From contig NZ_UGPW01000001.1 of assembly GCF_900453105.1 (NCBI RefSeq), forward strand, positions 1,364,001-1,428,000: a DNA stretch of 64,000 nt, in the 5' to 3' direction. The first letter of the stretch is position 1. Each line of letters starts with the position of its first letter. Both the position numbers and the translations under genes were made by a program. The notes below the pieces were generated by a model. The model was given only the letters and a program-made list of their open reading frames with translations, was not told where the DNA came from and did not search any database. Source of the stretch: Moraxella ovis (lineage in GTDB: Bacteria > Pseudomonadota > Gammaproteobacteria > Pseudomonadales > Moraxellaceae). Below, one piece after another: positions 19,381 to 30,294 of the stretch.

Positions 19381-19633
19381 AATGACTAATAGAAAGAATG
19401 AGTAACGGGAGATAGCTTATGCACTGGCCATAAATTTTTGTGGATAATAAAGCAAAAACGCCACCAACGGCAATTGGTAGCGCTTTTATAATGAAATTGT
19501 CTTAATCGGGACAGTCTCATTATCCCAAACGGAGTTTGACTTGTCAAGCCCTGTAGAGGGCTTTGTTATCCTTAAATTAAGTTTTTTGTAAAATTTTCTT
19601 TTTATTTTTAAATTTATTTACAGGGAAACAAAA
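19381..19633. other. gene-free spacer with two hairpins upstream of the ISL3 element
   Basis: No ORF of note. Two terminator-like hairpins: 19453-19487 (ACGCCACCAA with TTGGTAGCGC, then TTTT) and 19546-19564 (AAGCCCT, GTAG, AGGGCTT then TG). The sequence GGGCTTTGTTATCC near 19559 could be the left end of the element, but I found no matching inverted copy at the right side. Confidence 0.45.
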
Positions 19634-20847
19634 ATGATTGACTTATTAAGCTTAGCTGATGTTGAAAGTGTCCGCATTGAAAATCATGATGAAGCAGTAA
19701 CTATCTATGCCAAAACAACTTATCATTTAGTCAACTGCCTCAATTGTGGTGGCGGTTTATACAAGCATGGTAGCCGAGAATATTGTTATACAGACACGCC
19801 ACTGTACATGAAACCCACCACATTACAGATTAGTGCACGTCGCTATCGTTGTAAAGTATGCAAGTAAGTGTTCAGTGACAGCATTGTTTGTGTTGATGAA
19901 AACCGTAGGTGTGCCCACAGGCTAGTGCAGCACATCCAAAACCACTGCTTTAGGCTTGCTTTTAGCGAACTATTGAGGCAGATCGGCCTATCGGTCAATA
20001 CTATTCGCAATATTGCACAAGACTATTTAAGTTACTTGGAACAAAGTTATCCAAGACCTACCCCAAGTATTTTGGGTATTGATGAAGTGATGATTGCTGG
20101 TGAGTATCGCTATGTGCTTACAGACCTTGAGCATCATAGATTGTTCAATATCCTATCAACCAGAAAACAATCCTATCTTGAAAGTTATTTTGAGCAGCTA
20201 CCCAATAAAGAGAGTATTCATACGGTTTGTAGTGATATGTGGCAGCCTTTTAAAATGTTTGTGCCAAATGCTTACCCTCTGCCAACTTGGTTTTGGATAG
20301 ATTTCATGTTGTTAAACTCGCCAACGAAGCCCTGGAGAGCATTAGAAAGTCCCATCAAAATAAATTGGACACCAAAGGACGCAAGCAATTAAAAAAGCAT
20401 CTACGCTGGCTGTTGGTTAAGCGATTAGCACAGCTGTCTTCTGACGACCTAAAAATCTTAGAAGTACTTGCCAAAGAATATCCAAAGCTTGTGATTGCCT
20501 ATTATTTAAAAGAGAAGTTCTTTGATATTTATGAAGCTAAAGATAAAAATGCGGCAATGTTGGCATTTTTTGAATGGACTGACAGTATTGATGAGCAGGT
20601 AACAGGGGTGCATCTGCCTGAGTTTTATCATCTTAAACAAATCGTCAAACGACATTTTACCCAGACCTTCAGCTATTGGGACAGCACCACTAAAGTGAGC
20701 AATGGCTACACGGAATGTGCCAATGGTTTAATTAAGCTTGCCAACCGATTGGGCAGAGGTTATGGTTTTGAAATGATCAGAGCTAGAGCCTTGTATGGGC
20801 AGATAGGCTTAGATAAAGCCAACAAAAAACCTCAGAAGAGTAACTAG
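19634..20847 (+). pseudogene. ISL3-family transposase, nonsense and frameshift
   Basis: An ISL3-type DDE transposase split into three pieces. The N-terminal zinc-binding region has CLNCGGGLYKHG and YRCKVCK. An in-frame TAA follows at 19865-19867, probably from CAA (Gln). The catalytic part has ILGIDEVMIAGEY (first D), HTVCSDMWQPF (second D) and, in another frame after a shift near 20290, NGYTECANGLIK (catalytic E). Two independent lesions mean the element is dead unless complemented by an intact copy. Terminal inverted repeats and a target duplication were not found by eye. Confidence 0.85.
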
Positions 20848-20891
20848 GTAAAAATCTTAAGTGAAAGCATCCAGAAAGATGATTGGTATTC

Positions 20892-20930
20892 AAAACAAGC
20901 CAGTGAATCAGTAAGTCACTGGCTTGTTTT
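20892..20930. terminator. strong terminator downstream of the ISL3 transposase
   Basis: A 15-bp perfect stem, AAAACAAGCCAGTGA with TCACTGGCTTGTTTT and a 9-nt loop. The symmetric A and T ends allow bidirectional function. Confidence 0.85.
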
Positions 20931-21293
20931 ACATCAAGCAATCAAATTATTTATCAAAAATTCAATCCAAAATTATTCTTGTACGCACAATCAAGTTCTT
21001 ATGTTTTTTCACATTCAACCAAGTTTTGCAAAAGTCAGAGATTTTCAGACATTCAACTTCCACCAGATTTTGCAAGAATCAGAACTTATGCTAGGATAGG
21101 TGGCATTGGAGTTCCAACTCGGTTTTGAACATAGCCAAAATTCATTGAAAAACTTCATAAAAGCCAATGGCACATTAATTTTATTGAAGCCCAAAATTAC
21201 CTAAAACAATTATTTTTATAACTCTTGATTTGATATGATACACATCCAATAAACTTTTTTAATTTTACGAATTAAGGTGCATTCATAAACCTC
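20931..21293. other. gene-free region upstream of frmA
   Basis: No gene. Two imperfect direct repeats near 21015-21090 share CATTCAAC and GATTTTGCAA- or AAGTTTTGCAA-like cores. A possible -10 (TATGAT, 21234-21239) has only a weak -35. This presumably carries the frmA promoter. Confidence 0.4.
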
Positions 21294-22404
<1,111 letters not shown>

Positions 22405-22420
22405 TTCATTCAAATACCCC

Positions 22421-22441
22421 GCCCTTAGACACTCTAAGGGC
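22421..22441. other. intercistronic hairpin between frmA and fghA
   Basis: GCCCTTAGA, loop CAC, TCTAAGGGC: a perfect 9-bp stem without T tract, 25 bp before the fghA start. Probably affects RNA processing or attenuates read-through. Confidence 0.5.
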
Positions 22442-22465
22442 TACCACAATATTGATAGGATAATC

Positions 22466-23311
22466 ATGGATAAACTCACCCAAATCAACCACTACAAGAT
22501 GTTCGATGGGCATCATAAGCGTTATCAGCATTTCTCTGATACCAACCAATGCACGATGACCTTTGCCATCTATCTGCCACCTATAGCCCTTCACGGCAAA
22601 AAAGTGCCGGTGCTATATTGGCTGTCTGGTCTTACCTGCACCGATGAGAATTTCGCCACGAAGGCGCACGCCCAGCAGTTCGCCAGTCAGCATGGCATTG
22701 CACTGGTAATGCCTGATACATCGCCTAGGGGTGATGGCGCGGCTGATGATGATGCGTATGATTTGGGGCAAGGCGCAGGGTTTTATGTCAATGCCACTCA
22801 AGAACCATGGGCTAAGCACTACCAAATGTATGACTATGTGGTGCATGAGCTACCAAAGATCATCGAAAGTCATTTTCCTGTGACTGACGAGCGCGCCATC
22901 TTCGGGCACAGCATGGGTGGGCATGGCGCACTGCAGATTGCTCTGAAGAACTCACAAAGATACAAGAGCGTCTCTGCCTTCGCACCCATCGTCAACCCAG
23001 GCGACATCCCTTGGGGTAAAAAAGCCTTTAGTGCTTACCTAGGCAATGATGCGGCAGCATGGTCAGAATATGATAGCTTGCAGTTACTGGATAAATGCAC
23101 CCGCAAAGACCTACCCATCCTGATAGATCAGGGCCTGGCGGATAGCTTCTACCCTGAGCAGCTACAACCTGAGAAATTCATCCAAAAAGCTAACGAGCTT
23201 GGCTTTAATGCGACGCTTCATCTGCGCAGCGGATATGATCATAGCTACTATTTTATCGCAAGCTTCATTCGTGAACATATTGAATTTCATGCCAAAATCC
23301 TAAAGGGATAA
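22466..23311 (+). CDS. fghA: S-formylglutathione hydrolase
   Basis: 281 aa alpha/beta-hydrolase that splits S-formylglutathione into formate and glutathione, the second step after the dehydrogenase encoded directly upstream. The nucleophile elbow is IFGHSMGGHGAL. The catalytic His lies in SGYDHSYYFI and the Asp in LIDQGLADSFY. Length and termini match esterase D family members. Start MDKLTQINHYK. It is intact although frmA next to it is broken, so it may now act alone as an esterase. Confidence 0.92.
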   Translation: MDKLTQINHYKMFDGHHKRYQHFSDTNQCTMTFAIYLPPIALHGKKVPVLYWLSGLTCTDENFATKAHAQQFASQHGIALVMPDTSPRGDGAADDDAYDLGQGAGFYVNATQEPWAKHYQMYDYVVHELPKIIESHFPVTDERAIFGHSMGGHGALQIALKNSQRYKSVSAFAPIVNPGDIPWGKKAFSAYLGNDAAAWSEYDSLQLLDKCTRKDLPILIDQGLADSFYPEQLQPEKFIQKANELGFNATLHLRSGYDHSYYFIASFIREHIEFHAKILKG

Positions 23312-23319
23312 CCCTTGCA

Positions 23320-23356
23320 TAATATAAAGACCACCGATTTGGTGGTCTTTATATTA
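23320..23356. terminator. bidirectional terminator fghA/thioredoxin
   Basis: A 16-bp perfect stem, TAATATAAAGACCACC with GGTGGTCTTTATATTA, and loop GATTT, between convergent genes. Confidence 0.85.
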
Positions 23357-23382
23357 TTGCTCCATGGTATGAATAGAAATAA

Positions 23383-23706
23383 TCATTGTAAACTTTGGCA
23401 GTCTTGCAGAACTTCTTTGATCTCATCTAATTTTAGATATCTGGCGCCTCGATACATCTCTTTTCCCAATAAGAACACCAACACAGCAGGCGCGGTCAAC
23501 ACATGGAAACGCCCTGCAATACTTGGCACATCCGCGATGTTCGTCTGCATGAACTGCACATCATCAAAATCCGCCTCCATACCCCTCACCCGCTCCAAGA
23601 ACACCTTGCACACACCACAGTTCGGCGCTTGCACGTACAGCAGAACGATGCCATGCTCTGTGATGGTCTGCTCTATCTGACCCAAATCCTCTACAATTCT
23701 CATCAC
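23383..23706 (-). CDS. thioredoxin-family protein
   Basis: 107 aa, a single thioredoxin fold without signal peptide, so cytoplasmic. The redox motif is CGVC in LYVQAPNCGVCKVFL, and the cis-proline is in VLTAPAVLVF. The short length and non-standard CxxC fit YtpP/YbbN-like thioredoxin-related proteins rather than TrxA (WCGPC). The start may be either of two adjacent ATGs (23706 or 23703). Confidence 0.85.
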   Translation of the reverse strand: MMRIVEDLGQIEQTITEHGIVLLYVQAPNCGVCKVFLERVRGMEADFDDVQFMQTNIADVPSIAGRFHVLTAPAVLVFLLGKEMYRGARYLKLDEIKEVLQDCQSLQ

Positions 23707-23735
23707 TTATTCCATTCGATTAATTCTGTATAAAA

Positions 23736-23760
23736 TAAAAAACCACCCATAAAGGCGGTT
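23736..23760 (-). terminator. hairpin downstream of the thioredoxin start region, terminator of the small acidic gene transcripts reading leftwards
   Basis: On the minus strand AACCGCC, loop TTTAT, then GGTGGTT followed by TTTTTA. It lies between the small acidic gene (ending 23772) and the thioredoxin gene, so the two are separate transcription units. Confidence 0.65.
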
Positions 23761-23771
23761 CGTTATCTGAT

Positions 23772-23948
23772 TTAGATTTTACAAGCACCGCCTGCGCAGT
23801 CATCCTCAGCACTGTCTGCATCAAAACCGCCTTCAACGGTTGCATCAGCGAAGTCGCCAAGCATGGCATCGAAGTCTAGATTATCGATGTCCAGACTGTC
23901 AAAGGATGTGTTATTTGTATCTGTTGTATTAAGATTGGGATTGCTCAT
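23772..23948 (-). CDS. small acidic protein with CAGGAC tail
   Basis: 58 aa from the ATG of MSNPNLNTTDT, chosen because GGAG lies 8 nt upstream; longer starts in the same frame (23981, 24128) lack one. Very acidic core (DSLDIDNLDFDAMLGDFADA) and a C-terminal DDCAGGACKI. The two Cys near the end could bind a metal or form a disulfide. No family recognised. Confidence 0.55.
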   Translation of the reverse strand: MSNPNLNTTDTNNTSFDSLDIDNLDFDAMLGDFADATVEGGFDADSAEDDCAGGACKI

Positions 23949-24019
23949 GGCTTGCTCCGCGTTAGTGCTGGTTAATGTCATCTTTATGCTGTCTGTCTTG
24001 ATATTTTCAAGTCCACAAA

Positions 24020-25153
24020 TCAAATATCCAAAGGCTGCCACTGTTTGCCCTTTAAAGGCGGCAAGTAGGCAAGTCCTTTTTGTTGGTATGCCCACAACTG
24101 GCTTGGGATTTTGTAGATGTGGTTGCACTCAGGATCGATGGCAGTGTTGATCTTATCGTATTCGTCAGTTTTCATCAATGTGGCGAAATTGGGATTAATC
24201 ATCACTGCCTTACCAACCGCAATGAATTCAGCCCACCCTGTCGCATAAGCACGATTCACATCATCAGCGGACAGCAGACAGCCCACCCCAATCAGTGGCA
24301 GACGTCCAGCGATGCACTCGTGAATGAGAGACATTCTAGTAAGGTTCGCGTCTGCACCGCGGCGAGCTTTCTTATAAAAGCCCCACAGCGAGACATACAG
24401 ATATTGCAATGGTTGCTGAACCAGATAATCAATCAAATCAAAACAGTCCGCCATCGTCAGTCCCTGCTCGCCCGCTTCCTCGGGGGATAAACGATAACCG
24501 ACAATAAAGTCAGGCTTGACGTGCTTGGTTCTCACCTCATCTACCATCTGTATGACAGCATCCACGAAGCGAAGGCGGTTCTCGAGGCTGCCACCCCATT
24601 CATCATCACGCTGATTCGACTAGGGTGAGAAGAACTGCTGGATAAGATAATTATTCGCGCCGTGAATCTCTACACCATCAAAGCCCGCTCGTATCGCAAG
24701 GTCAGTCGCCACGCCAAAGCCGTTAATAAGAGCGCGTATCTCATCCACCGTCATCGCACGAGCGATCTGCTTGCCGTTATCCATGGCAGACGGCGCAATC
24801 ACTTCGCCAAATTCAGCTCAAGACTGATGGCCACCGTGATGAATCTGCAAGATTGCCTTCGCACCACCCTTCTTAATGATGTCTGCAATCTGAGTCAGGC
24901 TCGGCAAATACTGCTCATCATAGGCGCACGGCTGACCAACGAACGCCTTGCCACTTGGGTGAACTAAGGTCGCTGCTGTGATGAATAACCCAAAATCATC
25001 CGAGCGACCCACCAAAAAATCACGCTCTTCATCAGATAATGTACCATCAGGATTCGATGCATAATGCGTCATCGGAGCGACAACGAGACGGTTGGGTACT
25101 TTGACGCCGTTATTTAAGACAAACGGGGTTAATATATTATTTGTATTATTCAT
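24020..25153 (-). pseudogene. NADH:flavin oxidoreductase, two in-frame stops
   Basis: Old-yellow-enzyme type (beta/alpha)8 FMN reductase, 378 codons in one unbroken frame except for two stop codons. Recognisable features are LVVAPMTHYAS, ILQIHHGGHQS, GFDGVEIHGANNYLIQQFFSP, RDDEWGGSLENR and FIAVGKAVMINP. The first stop is TGA after GGHQS, where Arg (CGA) is expected; the second is TAG after QFFSP, where Tyr is expected (SPYSNQR). Both are single-base changes. The remaining active-site residues are preserved, so the loss looks recent or erroneous. Confidence 0.85.
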
Positions 25154-25314
25154 AAGATTCTCTATTATCGGATTTAATTGTGGCTAATTGTAGCAGTGAC
25201 ATTATATCAAATCGCACCCACATGCACCGTCATCGCTGTGTAATATCATCTTACCATCATCGTTCAAGCGGTAATATATTGGCTTAATAGACTGCATTTA
25301 TCATCGCATTTGGA

Positions 25315-25644
25315 TTATCCATCCGCGCTCTTTAACGCCTTAACACCCAATTGAAACCAACGCACAAGCTCATCACGATCATCAATCACTTCACTTGGCA
25401 CGCTCATGTAATGCATGACCCGCTGCTTGCCCTGAGCAACATAAGTATATGAATGACCACCCGCCTGCGCAAACTCATGACGCGTCTGTCCATCCACTTT
25501 CACAAAGATCTCATCATCGTCAGTAATGATCGCAATAATCTTATCGCCATAGAACAGACAATGCTCGCCGAAAATCTTTTTGTAAGTTAATTTATAATAA
25601 TCACTCAGCTCATCTTGAATAAACCTGACAAAATCATTAGACAT
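25315..25644 (-). CDS. TfoX/Sxy N-terminal-domain protein
   Basis: 109 aa from MSNDFVRFIQDEL, preceded by a purine-rich AAGGGGG very near the ATG; a start 21 bp upstream is possible. The pattern KKIFGEHCLFYGDKIIAIITDDDEIFVKVD is characteristic of the TfoX N-terminal domain. Only that domain is present. Such proteins relate to competence regulators, but short stand-alone forms have no proven role. Confidence 0.75.
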   Translation of the reverse strand: MSNDFVRFIQDELSDYYKLTYKKIFGEHCLFYGDKIIAIITDDDEIFVKVDGQTRHEFAQAGGHSYTYVAQGKQRVMHYMSVPSEVIDDRDELVRWFQLGVKALKSADG

Positions 25645-25700
25645 ATCCCCCTTAATTTTACACATTACGGCATATCGCCAAGCGCAGTCGTTGAAAAATT

Positions 25701-25732
25701 AAAAACACCACCCAGTGATGGGTAGTGTTTTG
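25701..25732 (-). terminator. terminator of the Gcr-family gene
   Basis: On the minus strand AAAACACTACCC, short loop, GGGTGGTGTTTTT then AATTTTT. It lies 10 bp after the stop of the gene at 25742-28060. Confidence 0.8.
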
Positions 25733-25741
25733 ATTATAGCA

Positions 25742-28060
25742 TTACTTAGGTAGTTTTGGTGGCTTGTCAGGCTTGGGTAGTGGCGTGGTATTTTGATCTT
25801 CTCTCACCTCTATTGTCTCAATCTCCTCATCATCGCTATGATGTTCAGCGATCGCCTCGCGAATGCCTTTATTCTCATCACCTGACTTATCTTTTTCCTG
25901 CTCTTTGTCTTTGTCCTTAGGTTTACGACCTAGGCGACGCACGACATAGTTATCAGGCAGCACACGCGTGGTGGGTTCTTTTTCATCTGACACCTCTTCA
26001 TAGATCACACGCCCTTCACTATCAATCTGGGCATATTTCACCGACTCACTTCTAGGAAAGAAAAAGTCCCAAGGATTGACCAAGAAGTGCTTCCATATCA
26101 AGCTATTTAGCTTCTTCCACTCGAAGAATTCCACTTCTTTTGAGCGCAGTGCCACGAACAACGCCAAGGAGAAGCTCACCATCAGGTTCACCATACCGAT
26201 AAGCAGCACGCCACCGAAGGACAGTAGCGCAAGCCCCCACGTCAAATCCTGTGGCGATAGGTAGAACAGCCCATGCACGAAGTTCGCTGACGCAAAAGCA
26301 ATGTGGCGAATATCCAGCGGCAACCCAAGCATGTAGCCGATCGTCGCTGTACTACCTAGGAAGCAACCAAAGATAAAGTTACCCATGATCGCGCCCAGAT
26401 TCGCCTCAATAAAACCACCGAGCTTATCTTGCCATTTGCTAGGCATGATGTGTGACAACAAGCGATGTCTGCGAATGCGTTCACCGATTTTATTATAGGC
26501 GGCCAGATTATCATAATAACCTGCGATCAGCCCCGATAAGAACAAGAACACGCCTGCGATCGCCGCATGCGGCAGTGACAATGAACGAATCGGATCAAGC
26601 TCATGCAGCAGATGCGCCGCCTTCGAGCCATCGATCATCGGCGCACCCGTGAAATATAGCCAAGCATAGGCAATCATCAGCGCAATCGGCATCGCAATCG
26701 AAATATTACCCATAATAGCCACGAACTGCGTACGCAAGATATCAACAATCAATTCAGAAAGCTTGGTGAGCTGCTGGTTTTTTTTGTTGCCAGCACCATG
26801 CGAGATGGTCGAGGCAATGGCGGCAGCCGTCATCGCAGGCTGCTTAGTGGCAACCGTACCGCCTGCAATGTGGATCGTCACAAAGCCCAAGCCATAGATC
26901 ATGCTGTTAATGAATGCCTTGCCAATCGGTGCCAGCACCAATGACGAGCCTAGGATTTTCATCGTCGCCATGAAAGCAATAAAAAAGCCACCGATCGCCG
27001 CTTTTTTGAACATCTTGTGATAGCCTATGCGATCAGTACTGATGTAATGCTCGCCGACACGACTGGCATTCTCGGTAACCTTGCGCGACAGCAGCTTGGT
27101 ATTATTCTCAATCAGATAACCAAAGCTATAACGTGTCTTGGCGGTGCGCACAATCTGAGCAGTTAGCTCCACGATGGCTTTGTCGCGTTTTTTGTCGATG
27201 TCTGATACCAGCTCAATCAATACCTGCATGCGATGCAAGCTCTGCTCTAGTCGCACAAGCATGTTCGTCAGGCGAATAGAAATGCCCGTCTTATAGATAC
27301 GCTTACGTACGCTGGTGGCAATCTCCTCGCACTGCTCCAACATAACAAGCAGCGGTGCAGGACTGATGTCCTCATCAGGCATGATGTCCGTCATTAGGTC
27401 AAGCTCATGCGCTTTACGGTATTGATTCACGAATAAAACTGCTTCTTGGTTCTGAGCGACGAAGGCGGCAGAGTGGTTAAGCATCTGCGGATAAGCAGAC
27501 ATCAAATCAGGATGCAGACCCATGCCACTGATGCGATAAGATAAGATAACGATGGCGTTTAGGATATTATTCTTAGCAGTCGCCACCAGTGCTAGATCCG
27601 ATTCATCGACATGCACAAGCTCGACCAGCTTGTCCCACTTGTCTTCATCAATCATGCGCACCCAACGCAAGTCGCTGCGTTCATTAAATAGGTAACTTGC
27701 CAGCTCCACCACCGAATCCTCATCGGGCAATAGTGGCAAGAATCGATGTCCTATCAGACGATTAACACTATAAGAAAAACTATGATCTGAGGCGATGCCC
27801 GTATCGGTATATAGAGTGACTTGGTTGTATTTATTGGTTAGCCTTAGGATAAATGCAGCAAGCGATGCGCCATATTCGGGTTTTTGTTCGATGAATTCGA
27901 TCAGCTCATCCATCTTATCATTGGCGATCTCTTCGTCGCCATCATTCACGCGCAAGAGATCCACCAGCTCCTTGAGCGCCTGTGGTTCAGGCAGCTCTTT
28001 TAGGGCGGTGATGCGCTGTAAGGCATGTTCCAATTCAGAATGGTCAACACTTTGCACCAA
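25742..28060 (-). CDS. Gcr-family membrane protein ('site-specific recombinase')
   Basis: 772 aa. The N-terminal half is soluble and helical. Residues about 350-650 form several membrane segments, including IGGFFIAFMATMKILGSSLVLAPIG and ISIAMPIALMIAYAWLYF. The C-terminus is charged (KDKDKEQEKDKSGDENK). It matches the Pfam 'SpecificRecomb' family found in Moraxella and Neisseria. The historic recombinase label has weak support: I see no catalytic Tyr/Ser recombinase motif. An inner-membrane protein of unknown role is the safer reading. The start is TTG at 28060 preceded by GGAGAGAA; GTG in the next codon is an alternative. Confidence 0.85.
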   Translation of the reverse strand: MVQSVDHSELEHALQRITALKELPEPQALKELVDLLRVNDGDEEIANDKMDELIEFIEQKPEYGASLAAFILRLTNKYNQVTLYTDTGIASDHSFSYSVNRLIGHRFLPLLPDEDSVVELASYLFNERSDLRWVRMIDEDKWDKLVELVHVDESDLALVATAKNNILNAIVILSYRISGMGLHPDLMSAYPQMLNHSAAFVAQNQEAVLFVNQYRKAHELDLMTDIMPDEDISPAPLLVMLEQCEEIATSVRKRIYKTGISIRLTNMLVRLEQSLHRMQVLIELVSDIDKKRDKAIVELTAQIVRTAKTRYSFGYLIENNTKLLSRKVTENASRVGEHYISTDRIGYHKMFKKAAIGGFFIAFMATMKILGSSLVLAPIGKAFINSMIYGLGFVTIHIAGGTVATKQPAMTAAAIASTISHGAGNKKNQQLTKLSELIVDILRTQFVAIMGNISIAMPIALMIAYAWLYFTGAPMIDGSKAAHLLHELDPIRSLSLPHAAIAGVFLFLSGLIAGYYDNLAAYNKIGERIRRHRLLSHIMPSKWQDKLGGFIEANLGAIMGNFIFGCFLGSTATIGYMLGLPLDIRHIAFASANFVHGLFYLSPQDLTWGLALLSFGGVLLIGMVNLMVSFSLALFVALRSKEVEFFEWKKLNSLIWKHFLVNPWDFFFPRSESVKYAQIDSEGRVIYEEVSDEKEPTTRVLPDNYVVRRLGRKPKDKDKEQEKDKSGDENKGIREAIAEHHSDDEEIETIEVREDQNTTPLPKPDKPPKLPK

Positions 28061-28158
28061 TTCTCTCCAAATTCTTTTTATAATTAGTTTTTAAGTCGCA
28101 GTCATTTTAGCACAGTTTTTATTTCAGTTATGTCTTTATATGATTGCGACTTTTGTTA

Positions 28159-30192
28159 TTAGCCGCCGCGCTTGGCTGCAAGCATGGCTTGAATGTTCGA
28201 CAGGTAGTCTTGGGCGACCAGTTTTGGGTCTTTTTTGACGCCTGATCTGCCTGGGTAATCCATGTGGTCGGTTGGCAGCTCTTCTAAGAATCGTGACGGG
28301 GTCGTCTGCTTAAAATCACGTCCTGCGCGGCGTTTTTGGGCAAGTGTTAAAGTCAGCTCCAATCTGGCACGCGTGATGCCCACATACATGAGACGACGCT
28401 CTTCTTCGGTGTTCTCTTCGATGAGCGAATTACGGTGTGGCAGAATCTCTTCTTCGACGCCGATGATATACACATAATCGAACTCAAGCCCCTTAGCGGC
28501 GTGGAGCGTCATTAGGTTCACCTTATTGGTGTTATCTTCTTCTTGTTGCTGCTCAAGCATGTCAAGCAGCATCATCTTACGAATCACCGCTTCGATGGTC
28601 TTATCCTCATCCTCTTCAGCGCGGTCGATGAGTGTCGCGATGCTCTGGTAGAGGGATTCGATGTTGTCAAGGCGGTTTTTTTCTTGTTGTGGGGTTTTGC
28701 TGTCTTCTTTGATGTAATCAATATAACCCGTCTCGATGATCATCTGACGTACCAATGGCATGGGATCAGCATTATCATACAGCTCACGCGTGTAACGCTC
28801 AATAAAATCAGCAAATGCATACAAAGTATTACTCGCCTTAGCACCAACAGCCGCCTTGAGACCCGCATGAGAACACGCAGACAGCAGCGAGATGCCATAT
28901 TCTTGGGCGAGCAGACCCAGCTTCTCAAGCGTCGCCGAGCCCATACCGCGCTTCGGCGTATTAATAATCCTTAAAAACGCCGCGTCATCATCAGGATTTA
29001 GGATGATGCGCAGATAGCTCATCACATCCTTAATCTCAGTACGCGCAAAGAATGACGTACCGCCCGAGAGCTTATAAGGCACATTCAGCTGACGCAGCTC
29101 GGTCTCTAGCACACGTGCTTGGAAATTCGAGCGATACAGCACCGCATACTGATCCCATGTGTTGCCGTTACGCAGGCGGTGTGCGACGATTTCTTTGGCG
29201 ACGCGTTCCGCCTCATCAAAATCCGACGGGCAAGTAATCACTCGAATGCGCTCACCCTCACCCTTGTCCGACCACAGCGCCTTATCAAAAATATGCTCAT
29301 TATTGGCGATGACCGTATTCGCCGCGCTTAGAATGCGGTTGGTGGAGCGATAGTTTTGTTCGAGTTTGACGACATGCAGATTGGGGAAGTCTTGCTTAAG
29401 CAGCGCCATGTTCTCAGGCTTAGCACCGCGCCATGTGTAGATGGATTGGTCATCATCACCGACCACCGTAAATCTCGCTGATGATCCGACCAGCAGCTTA
29501 ACCAGCTCATACTGTGCGGTGTTGGTATCTTGATATTCGTCCACGAGTAGATAGCGAATGCGGCGCTGCCATTTGTCACGCACCATCTCATTATCTTTTA
29601 GAATCTTGGCAGGCAGCACAATCAAGTCATCAAAATCCACTGCGTTGTACGCGCGCAGATTACGCTCATACAGCCCATACAGATGGGCGAACATCAGATC
29701 TTCTGGGTCGGACAGCGTTTGCGCAGCATCTTCAGGAGATACCAAGTCATTCTTCCAATCAGAGATGAATTTCATCGCCTTACCAGCCAGCTCGCGACTC
29801 TCGGCGCCGCTCATGTTGTCTCGCATCATCAGCTCCATCAGCAGCCGCTTAGAATCGTCCGAATCCATGATGCTAAAGTTCGCCTTCAGCGGTGTGTGCA
29901 TGAGCTCATAACGCAAAAACTGCAAGCCAAACTGGTGAAAAGTAGACACTGTCAATCCGCGAGTTTTTTCACTAGGCAAGAGCTTAGAGACACGCGCTTT
30001 CATCTCGCGAGCCGCCTTGTTGGTGAAAGTCATCGCCGTGATACGCTCGGCAGGCGTGTTGCAGTTTTGGATAAGATGAGCGATTTTTTGGGTAATCACA
30101 GACGTTTTGCCCGACCCTGCCCCTGCCAGAACGAGCAAAGGGCCTGAAACATGGGCTAGGGCTTCTTGTTGGCGGGGGTTTAGTTGGCTCAT
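28159..30192 (-). CDS. rep: ATP-dependent DNA helicase Rep
   Basis: 677 aa superfamily 1A 3'-5' helicase. Walker A is GAGSGKTSVI, motif Ia TFTNKAAREMK, motif II DEYQDTN, motif III GDDDQSIYTWRGA, and later VNLMTLHAAKGLEFDYV and RRLMYVGITRA. It acts at stalled replication forks. Length is typical of Rep, shorter than UvrD. It stands alone, divergent from the WG-repeat gene and upstream of the Gcr-family gene. Confidence 0.97.
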   Translation of the reverse strand: MSQLNPRQQEALAHVSGPLLVLAGAGSGKTSVITQKIAHLIQNCNTPAERITAMTFTNKAAREMKARVSKLLPSEKTRGLTVSTFHQFGLQFLRYELMHTPLKANFSIMDSDDSKRLLMELMMRDNMSGAESRELAGKAMKFISDWKNDLVSPEDAAQTLSDPEDLMFAHLYGLYERNLRAYNAVDFDDLIVLPAKILKDNEMVRDKWQRRIRYLLVDEYQDTNTAQYELVKLLVGSSARFTVVGDDDQSIYTWRGAKPENMALLKQDFPNLHVVKLEQNYRSTNRILSAANTVIANNEHIFDKALWSDKGEGERIRVITCPSDFDEAERVAKEIVAHRLRNGNTWDQYAVLYRSNFQARVLETELRQLNVPYKLSGGTSFFARTEIKDVMSYLRIILNPDDDAAFLRIINTPKRGMGSATLEKLGLLAQEYGISLLSACSHAGLKAAVGAKASNTLYAFADFIERYTRELYDNADPMPLVRQMIIETGYIDYIKEDSKTPQQEKNRLDNIESLYQSIATLIDRAEEDEDKTIEAVIRKMMLLDMLEQQQEEDNTNKVNLMTLHAAKGLEFDYVYIIGVEEEILPHRNSLIEENTEEERRLMYVGITRARLELTLTLAQKRRAGRDFKQTTPSRFLEELPTDHMDYPGRSGVKKDPKLVAQDYLSNIQAMLAAKRGG

Positions 30193-30294
30193 AATCTAAA
30201 TTCTTCGGGCAAATGGTTGGCTATTATAATGGATTTTGGCAAATTGGGCAAAAGTTTGTGGTAAAATACACTCATCATTTTAGGAAAAATACTC

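Noticed and set aside
21012..21090. Possible short CRISPR-like direct repeats
   Set aside because: Only two imperfect copies, irregular, no spacer pattern and no cas genes. No CRISPR array is visible in the window.
24020..25153. Stop codons as selenocysteine, pyrrolysine or a changed genetic code
   Set aside because: Broken genes use TGA, TAG and TAA at places where different residues (Trp, Arg, Tyr, Gln) are expected, so no single recoding fits, and intact genes use normal stops.
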